Source: Rhodospirillales bacterium (GTDB lineage Bacteria > Pseudomonadota > Alphaproteobacteria > Rhodospirillales > Casp-alpha2). Taken from it: 36,490 nucleotides of DNA. The notes below the pieces were generated by a model, which was given only the letters and a program-made list of their open reading frames with translations, was not told where the DNA came from and searched no databases. Shown here one piece after another: positions 30,732 to 36,490 of this stretch. The stretch spans positions 1 through 36,490 of the forward strand of contig JABJGO010000007.1 of assembly GCA_018662225.1 (NCBI GenBank), given 5' to 3'. The position numbers and the translations under genes were made by a program. Positions within the stretch are counted from its first letter, which is position 1; each line of letters starts with the position of its first letter.

Positions 30732-32261
30732 TTAGGCGAAGGTCTTTACGAAGTCGTCGAGGAAACCCTTCAACTTCGCGGTGGTGTCATCAGACATTGC
30801 TTTTTCTGAGCGGATGGTTGCCAGAATATCAGCACCCTTATCGCGCAGAGCGTCCATGTACTGTTGCTCAAAGCGAGTTACGTCACCCACAGCAATGCCG
30901 TCCAGATACCCGTTCACACCGGCAAACAATGAAGCAACCTGCTCCTCAATGGCCATTGGTGTGTACTGAGGCTGTTTCAGCAGCTCGGTCAGACGTTCGC
31001 CACGGGCCAGCAATTGCTGGGTCGAAGCGTCCAGATCGGAAGCGAACTGCGCAAATGCAGCCATTTCACGGTACTGAGCCAATTCAAGCTTAATGGAGCC
31101 AGCAACCTGTTTCATGGCTTTGATTTGCGCTGCTGAGCCCACACGAGACACAGACAGACCCACGTTCACAGCCGGGCGAATGCCCTTATAGAACAGTTCT
31201 GTTTCCAGGAAGATCTGACCATCGGTGATTGAAATCACGTTGGTCGGAATAAACGCAGACACGTCACCGCCCTGGGTTTCAATGACCGGTAAAGCGGTTA
31301 GTGAGCCGTTACCGGCATCATCGCCCATTTTAGCGGCGCGTTCCAGTAGGCGTGAGTGAAGATAGAAAACGTCACCCGGATAGGCTTCACGTCCAGGCGG
31401 ACGACGAAGCAGCAGGGACATCTGACGATAGGCAACAGCCTGTTTCGAGAGATCGTCATAGAACATAACGGCGTGTTTGCCGCTGTCACGGAAGAATTCG
31501 CCCATGGCGCAACCGGTGTACGGTGCCAGGAACTGCAACGGTGCAGGATCAGAAGCCGTAGCCGCTACAACGATGGAATATTTCATCGCGCCATAATCTT
31601 CCAGCGTCTTAACAAGCTGGGCAACCGTAGAGCGTTTCTGACCAACAGCCACATAGATGCAGAACAGCTTCTCGCTGTCGTCACCGGATTCGTTGGTGAC
31701 CTTCTGGTTCAGGATGGTGTCGATGATAACAGCCGTTTTACCGGTCTGACGGTCACCAATGATCAATTCGCGCTGGCCACGACCAACGGGGATAAGGCTG
31801 TCGATAGCCTTAAGGCCGGTCTGCATAGGCTCATGAACTGATTTACGCGGGATAATACCCGGCGCTTTGACTTCCACACGGGTCTGTGTGACGTCTTCCA
31901 GCGGACCTTTGCCGTCGATGGGGGTGCCAAGGCCGTCAACAACACGACCCAGCATGCCCATACCAACGGGGACCTCCACGATGGCGCCAGTCCGTTTAAC
32001 GGTATCGCCTTCTTTAATAGTCCGATCATCGCCGAAAATAACAACACCAACGTTGTCTGTTTCCAGGTTCAGGGCCATGCCCTTAATACCACCGGGGAAT
32101 TCGACCATCTCACCGGCCTGGACTTGATCAAGACCGTATACGCGGGCGATACCATCACCCACCGACAGAACTTGTCCGACTTCCGCGACTTCGGCTTCTG
32201 TACCGAAATTAGCGATTTGTTCTTTGAGGATTGCGGAAATTTCCGCGGCTTGGATTTTCAT
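30732..32261 (-). CDS. atpA: F1 ATP synthase alpha subunit
   Basis: Non-catalytic nucleotide-binding subunit, 509 aa. P-loop GDRQTGKTA at about residues 170-178; the AAA-type segment [18 protein letters not shown] follows, and the signature [14 protein letters not shown] is present. The ATG at 32259-32261 overlaps the atpH stop as TAATG, so the two are translationally coupled. Confidence 0.98.
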   Translation of the reverse strand: MKIQAAEISAILKEQIANFGTEAEVAEVGQVLSVGDGIARVYGLDQVQAGEMVEFPGGIKGMALNLETDNVGVVIFGDDRTIKEGDTVKRTGAIVEVPVGMGMLGRVVDGLGTPIDGKGPLEDVTQTRVEVKAPGIIPRKSVHEPMQTGLKAIDSLIPVGRGQRELIIGDRQTGKTAVIIDTILNQKVTNESGDDSEKLFCIYVAVGQKRSTVAQLVKTLEDYGAMKYSIVVAATASDPAPLQFLAPYTGCAMGEFFRDSGKHAVMFYDDLSKQAVAYRQMSLLLRRPPGREAYPGDVFYLHSRLLERAAKMGDDAGNGSLTALPVIETQGGDVSAFIPTNVISITDGQIFLETELFYKGIRPAVNVGLSVSRVGSAAQIKAMKQVAGSIKLELAQYREMAAFAQFASDLDASTQQLLARGERLTELLKQPQYTPMAIEEQVASLFAGVNGYLDGIAVGDVTRFEQQYMDALRDKGADILATIRSEKAMSDDTTAKLKGFLDDFVKTFA

Positions 32262-32812
32262 TATCCAACCCCTTTCATTGCGAGCCGAAGCTGTTGCAGT
32301 TTTGTGTTCAATGAACTATCGACCATTTGAGAGCCGACCTTAACGATCAGGCCACCCAGCAAGCCGGGATCAACCTTGGCATCAACGGAGACTTTTGTGC
32401 CTACCGCCTTTTTCAGGGCATCTGTCAACGCGGACATCTGCTTGTCTGTGAGTTCTTTGGCGGAAACCACCTCTGCGGTGGTTTCGCCACGATGGGACGC
32501 CAGAATTGCCTGATACGCGCCAATCATGTCCGGAAAAGCGAACAGGCGGCGGTTCTGAGCAATAACGCCCGTAAAATTCCGTGTGAGTTTGTTCATGCCA
32601 GCTTTGTCAATAATGGCGAGCATGGCAGCTTCCTGTTCATCGCGTGAGATGACAGGTGAGCGAAGCAAACGACGTAGATCGTCGCTTCCATCGATCATGG
32701 CACCAAGGACGGCTAAGTCGTCGGCGACAGCGTCGAGCGCCTTTTCGGCGTCGGCCAGATCAAACAGCGCCGAAGCGTAGCGACCGGCTAAACCAGTGGA
32801 TTGTGCAGTCAA
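32261..32812 (-). CDS. atpH: F1 ATP synthase delta subunit
   Basis: Peripheral-stalk subunit that joins F1 to the b-subunits, 183 aa. The N-terminal domain starts [14 protein letters not shown]; the C-terminal OSCP-type end has [23 protein letters not shown]. The start appears to be TTG (32810-32812) with AGAGG about eight bases upstream; no earlier ATG fits the family. First gene of the operon atpH-A-G-D-C; the Fo genes are not in the window, as usual for alphaproteobacteria, where they lie elsewhere. Confidence 0.96.
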   Translation of the reverse strand: MTAQSTGLAGRYASALFDLADAEKALDAVADDLAVLGAMIDGSDDLRRLLRSPVISRDEQEAAMLAIIDKAGMNKLTRNFTGVIAQNRRLFAFPDMIGAYQAILASHRGETTAEVVSAKELTDKQMSALTDALKKAVGTKVSVDAKVDPGLLGGLIVKVGSQMVDSSLNTKLQQLRLAMKGVG

Positions 32813-33180
32813 CTGCGGAACCTCTTCGTTCTTATTATCTATTCGTGCCCGTCTTTATCCCCTGGGCAAGGCCCGCATCTCCTGAACACAGAAGTCACGA
32901 AAGCGCGGGTGTCGTACCATACAAAAATAAGGCTTTCAAGCGGTCTCGGCGCACTTTCTTGCCTGTATTTGTCCAGCACAGCTGCTTCGCTAACCACCCG
33001 CCCTGACAACCTGGAAAAGTCACCATAGTTTCAAGCTTTTCCTTCATCAATACATAAAAACAAATATCGCAGAAGCCTTTCAAGAATCAGGAGAATTTTC
33101 TTCCTTTCGGTCCGAAAACCGGGGTAACGTCTATCCATAAGCGGCGGAATTTTCAAAGCTTGGACCAGAAGAATACACAT
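32813..33180. other. Divergent intergenic region between atpH and the TauD-like gene
   Basis: About 370 bp with no convincing gene. It must carry the promoters of the atp operon (minus) and the dioxygenase (plus). GGAAAAG (33013-33019) and CTTTTCC (33036-33042) form an inverted repeat with a 16-nt centre; no T-tract follows. In many alphaproteobacteria priA lies upstream of atpH; here it does not. Confidence 0.5.
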
Positions 33181-34224
33181 ATGCCCACAAACTACCCGAC
33201 GATTCCCGCCTGTTCACACTGGCGTGGCACGGATTTCCACTCGAAAGACGATGTGGCCGTGGATTTGGATGCCGCATTGGTGCAGGATTCCCTGGCCGAG
33301 ATTCGGGCCGTGGCGGCTAAAGGACACGAGGTTACGTCGCTTGCCCACGAAGACGTGCCGATGAAAGCCTTTAGCGAACCTATGGCGGCGCTTCGCGATG
33401 AAATTTTGCATGGGCGTGGCTTTGCGATCTTACGGGGGTTTCCTGTTGATGAGCTTAACCAGACTGAGATTGAGACCATGTACTGGGCGCTAGGCCTGCA
33501 TTTGGGCCTGCCCGTATCACAGAGCGTCATGGGCGACCGCCTCGGCCACGTTGTAGATGTGTCGGGACGCGATCCAAACGCCAGGGCGTACCGGAACAGT
33601 AAGGAACTGACCCCACACACGGACCCTGCCGACATTCTGGCTTTTTTGTGTTTAAAACCTGCTATGAGGGGTGGCATCAGCCATTTTTCCAGCTCCCACA
33701 CCGTGCACGAAGTCATGCGCCAAACCCGCCCGGACCTGCTGGAACGCCTTTATAAGGGATATCACTATCACCGATTTGGTGAGCAGCCGGAAGGCTTTGA
33801 TCCCATCACGCCGCACCGGGTACCGGTTTTCAGCCAGCGTGAAGGCTTGCTCAGTTGTCGTATCGTGCGCCAGTACATTGAAATCGCCGCCGATGAATAT
33901 CCGGAGCATGCCCTAGATGATCTGGACCGTGAGGCGCTGGATATGTTCGAAGACCTGGCGGCACAAGATAATATCTGTTTCAAGTTCACACTGGAACCCG
34001 GCGAAGCCATCATTGCCAATAACTATACCGTGCTTCATGCCCGCACAGCCTTTGATGACCATGAAGACCTAGCCCTCAGGCGACATTTGCTACGCCTGTG
34101 GTTATTGGCGGAAAACCCACGGCCCACAGTGCCCGAAGTCTATATATACGGTGACGGCGAGCCGGGCATCCCGCCCAAGCCGGGACACGAGCCCATCTAT
34201 AAACACAATATTACGATCCAGTAA
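33181..34224 (+). CDS. TauD/TfdA-family Fe(II)/2-oxoglutarate dioxygenase
   Basis: A 347-aa protein of the TauD/TfdA family, which oxidises small molecules such as taurine, carnitine precursors or herbicide ethers with 2-oxoglutarate and O2. The iron triad is intact: H146 and D148 in LTPHTDPADI and H286 in NNYTVLHARTAF; R305 in RRHLLRLWLL would hold 2-oxoglutarate. The beginning RGFAILRGFPVDEL is also typical. I prefer ATG at 33181, preceded by AGAAG, to a TTG seven codons earlier. Substrate unknown; no transporter is adjacent. Confidence 0.88.
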   Translation: MPTNYPTIPACSHWRGTDFHSKDDVAVDLDAALVQDSLAEIRAVAAKGHEVTSLAHEDVPMKAFSEPMAALRDEILHGRGFAILRGFPVDELNQTEIETMYWALGLHLGLPVSQSVMGDRLGHVVDVSGRDPNARAYRNSKELTPHTDPADILAFLCLKPAMRGGISHFSSSHTVHEVMRQTRPDLLERLYKGYHYHRFGEQPEGFDPITPHRVPVFSQREGLLSCRIVRQYIEIAADEYPEHALDDLDREALDMFEDLAAQDNICFKFTLEPGEAIIANNYTVLHARTAFDDHEDLALRRHLLRLWLLAENPRPTVPEVYIYGDGEPGIPPKPGHEPIYKHNITIQ

Positions 34225-34334
34225 GCGCGAAACCTTTGCGGCGTTGGCCCAAAACAGACATCAGGGCTCTACCTCATCCCGCCGTATCAAACTGTACCCG
34301 GCATTGTAACCCGGCCGGGAGAGCGTAATCGGGG

Positions 34335-35162
34335 TTGGCAAGTTCCAGACGCACACCGAACGTGCCACTGGCCGCATCAGAGGGCGCAAAGGTTCTGTAT
34401 CGTGCCGAAGTACAGGATGAGGCCAAATTTGAATTTACGATTCCCGAGACCGGTGATTACCACCTCGTGCTCGACAACCGGGCGGGCACGTCGATCCGAT
34501 CCGTTCATGTATCCGCCTCAGTAACAGAAATTATGGCGGGCGAGAACTCGGCACCTGATACGGCTAAGCCTGGTACGGTACCTTATGCCATCGCCAGCCT
34601 GAAAGCGAAGCTGCGTCTGGCCTTCATTTTCGATGAATTGCAGATCGATGTGGGGGCATGCGGCCACGCAAATGCCTACAGCGGGCCAAAACGCGTCCTG
34701 ATCTGCGTTGAACATATCGCCCGCCTGAAAGACGAGCTGGGCGAAACACAAAAAGTGCGCGACGCCCTGTTGTTCACATTATTGCATGAAATTGGTCATG
34801 TCATGCTGCGCCAGTGGTCCTACCCGTTCTATGATAACGAGGAAGTGGCCGACGAGATTGCCACGGCGATAATGGTCATGTTTAACGAGGCTGCCGCCGT
34901 GCGAACCCAGGCAGCCTACTTTGCCGAGATCCCGTCGCAATCCGAAGCCGATAAGAAGTTGGTAATCGACGACCGTCATCCACTGTCGGTACAGCGCGCG
35001 CGGAACATCCTGCGCTGGCTTGACGACCCTGATTTTTTGAAGAAATGGCAGACCGTGCTGGTGCCACATATGCAGACAACATTGTTGGAAACACTGGCGA
35101 GAAAGCCTCAGCCATGGAGTTCGCTGGAACTGGTGGAACAGGAACTAGTACGCCGAAATTAA
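34335..35162 (+). CDS. DUF4344-like putative zinc metallopeptidase, possibly N-terminally truncated
   Basis: A 275-aa reading frame. The C-terminal part matches the DUF4344 metallopeptidase pattern: CGHANAYSGPKRVLICVEH (residues 109-127), then the zinc motif H151-E-I-G-H155 and the acidic NEEVADEIAT (168-177). Residues 18-62 (AKFEFTIPETGDYHLVLDNR and on) look like the second half of a beta-sandwich. Family members as I recall start with a signal peptide; here the frame starts at a poor TTG (34335) or GTG (34362) without a hydrophobic leader, so the 5' end may be lost or shifted. Alternatively a cytoplasmic form exists. Its neighbours give no clue to function. Confidence 0.65.
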   Translation: MASSRRTPNVPLAASEGAKVLYRAEVQDEAKFEFTIPETGDYHLVLDNRAGTSIRSVHVSASVTEIMAGENSAPDTAKPGTVPYAIASLKAKLRLAFIFDELQIDVGACGHANAYSGPKRVLICVEHIARLKDELGETQKVRDALLFTLLHEIGHVMLRQWSYPFYDNEEVADEIATAIMVMFNEAAAVRTQAAYFAEIPSQSEADKKLVIDDRHPLSVQRARNILRWLDDPDFLKKWQTVLVPHMQTTLLETLARKPQPWSSLELVEQELVRRN

Positions 35163-35213
35163 GTACATCCTTCGGACGCAAACCGGACATTGGGTGAAAT
35201 GCGGAGCCCGAAT

Positions 35214-36338
35214 TTATGAGGGTGCTCCGTTGGGCAGCGATACCGTCACGGTTGTCCCTTTTCCAATCTTGCTTTCGATGGTTAAGTCGCCTTCGTGAAG
35301 ATCGACCAAAGACTTCACGATCGCAAGCCCGAGGCCAGTCCCTTCCTGGGTTTCATGGGAGTTGGTCTCGACTCTGACGAATGCCTCCGTGAGGCTGGGT
35401 AGCTTATCCTCCGGTATGCCTTCGCCGGTATCGCTTACCTCGAAGACACAAAGGCTTTCTGGCGATTTCACCTTTAATATGACCGTCCCTTTTTCCGGCG
35501 TGAACTTGACGGCATTGGACAGAATATTGAGCAGAATTTGTTTCAAGGCTCGACGGTCGGCGAGAAGCGGTGGTTGATTTTCAGGAACTTCAATCGAGTA
35601 CGTGATGTCTTTACGAGTGACGGCGGGCGTGATGAGCGAGGAGCATTCCTTTATTACGCCCTTAATATTCAGACTTTCCTTGACCAGAGAATGCTTGCCC
35701 GCCTCGATAGCTGAAAGATCGAGGATGTCGTTAATCAAATACAGAAGATGCTCGCCGCTGGCACGGATATCGTCCGCATACTCCTTGTATTTGGTCGAGC
35801 CAAGTGGCCCGAATATCTGGTAAGTCAGCATCTCCGCGAAACCAATGATGGCGTTCAAAGGCGTCCTGATTTCGTGACTCATAGAGGCCAGGAACTCGGA
35901 CTTCAGCTTGTTTGCACGCTCGGCTTCCTGTTGGGCAATCCGCGCTTTGACTGAATCCAAAATCTTCGTGAGAAGAATGGCCGTGACCCAAATCGCGAAC
36001 AACGCCAGAAAGCGGTTGGTCAGGACCACCCACAAAGTCCCGCCAGAAGGTGAGAAAGCGTAGCCGACGAACGTGAGCGTGGTGGCCAGCAAGGCCAAAT
36101 AAACGATGTGTCTTCTGCGAGGGAACCACCAACCGACCAGAACGAGGGCTACATATGGCACCCCGCCGGCAACGCCAAGTGGCAGAGACAGATCGATCGC
36201 CAGAATCCCGGCGGCGATGAGTATTGCTATGGCAACTGTCACGAATCGTATCCTCTTGCTAATTCGCAAGGAAACGGCATTTAATTTGGTTGCGGGGACT
36301 CGATACCAACCATTTCGTACTCCGGTTTCCGTGTTCAT
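35214..36338 (-). CDS. Membrane-bound sensor histidine kinase
   Basis: A 374-aa orthodox kinase. Four membrane segments lie at about residues 33-50, 58-72, 78-95 and 107-124, with little periplasmic sequence, then a short coiled coil. The H-box is SEFLASMSHEIRTPLNAI with H155; the ATPase has the N-box NILSNAVKFTPEK, G1 DTGEGIP and G2 GTGLGLAIVKSLV. It resembles the PleC/DivJ-type kinases common in alphaproteobacteria. No response regulator or receiver domain is adjacent, so its partner is unknown. ATG at 36336-36338, weak ribosome binding site. Confidence 0.93.
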   Translation of the reverse strand: MNTETGVRNGWYRVPATKLNAVSLRISKRIRFVTVAIAILIAAGILAIDLSLPLGVAGGVPYVALVLVGWWFPRRRHIVYLALLATTLTFVGYAFSPSGGTLWVVLTNRFLALFAIWVTAILLTKILDSVKARIAQQEAERANKLKSEFLASMSHEIRTPLNAIIGFAEMLTYQIFGPLGSTKYKEYADDIRASGEHLLYLINDILDLSAIEAGKHSLVKESLNIKGVIKECSSLITPAVTRKDITYSIEVPENQPPLLADRRALKQILLNILSNAVKFTPEKGTVILKVKSPESLCVFEVSDTGEGIPEDKLPSLTEAFVRVETNSHETQEGTGLGLAIVKSLVDLHEGDLTIESKIGKGTTVTVSLPNGAPS

Positions 36339-36490
36339 TCCGATGTCCGCTGTTTGACCGTAAGCAGAATACGAACCACAGCGCTAATAGAGTCCGCTAA
36401 CGCCCCGTTGCAGACATCAGCATACGTAGTGTTGGAAGACCATATCTATCTGTGGGCAAATTTCATTGATCTCTAGTCACCAGGACATCA

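Overview
The window is a chromosomal segment of an alphaproteobacterium, most likely a free-living, possibly marine, Rhodospirillales-like lineage; genus cannot be fixed by eye. The evidence is gene order: carA-carB-greA, yqeY-dnaG-rpoD on the opposite strand, an Lrp regulator divergent from trxB with a LysR gene behind it, an ArsR-methyltransferase fusion coupled to metF, and an F1 ATP synthase operon atpHAGDC. Moderate-to-high GC and several TTG starts backed by Shine-Dalgarno sequences are also seen.

Layout. 1-5.5 kb: a CAT-anticodon tRNA, then dnaG-rpoD (minus), a cupin gene resembling DMSP lyases (plus) wedged between dnaG and yqeY, and yqeY. 5.6-11.2 kb: carA, a GxxExxY nuclease-like gene bracketed by inverted repeats inside the carA-carB gap, carB and greA. 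11.2-14.7 kb: an XRE regulator, an Lrp/AsnC regulator, trxB, a LysR regulator, and a strongly folded candidate small RNA ending in a perfect intrinsic terminator. 14.7-22.8 kb: an EF-G-like GTPase, then an accessory metabolic group: MttB-family methyltransferase, class I aminotransferase, DppA-type M55 aminopeptidase, EamA transporter and an M24/creatinase-fold protein that lacks one metal ligand. 22.9-27.7 kb: uvrB, a small cupin, metF with its ArsR-methyltransferase partner, and a YqaA/DedA-like membrane protein. 27.7-32.8 kb: a 78-bp inverted-repeat relic related to the GxxExxY element, the atp terminator, and atpC-D-G-A-H. 33.2-36.3 kb: a TauD-like dioxygenase, a DUF4344-like metallopeptidase with a probably truncated N-terminus, and a membrane histidine kinase.

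How it fits together. Most genes are housekeeping: replication priming and the primary sigma factor, carbamoyl phosphate for arginine and pyrimidines, transcript cleavage, thiol redox, excision repair, one-carbon/methionine metabolism and ATP synthesis. The accessory parts point to use of methylated or zwitterionic organic compounds (MttB-like, DMSP-lyase-like cupin, creatinase-fold protein, TauD-like dioxygenase), but no substrate can be read from the sequence. The most notable non-standard items are the inverted-repeat GxxExxY element in the carAB operon with a related solo copy at the end of the atp operon, the candidate small RNA at 14.50-14.64 kb, and a 38-bp near-perfect dyad over the start codon of the ArsR-methyltransferase gene.
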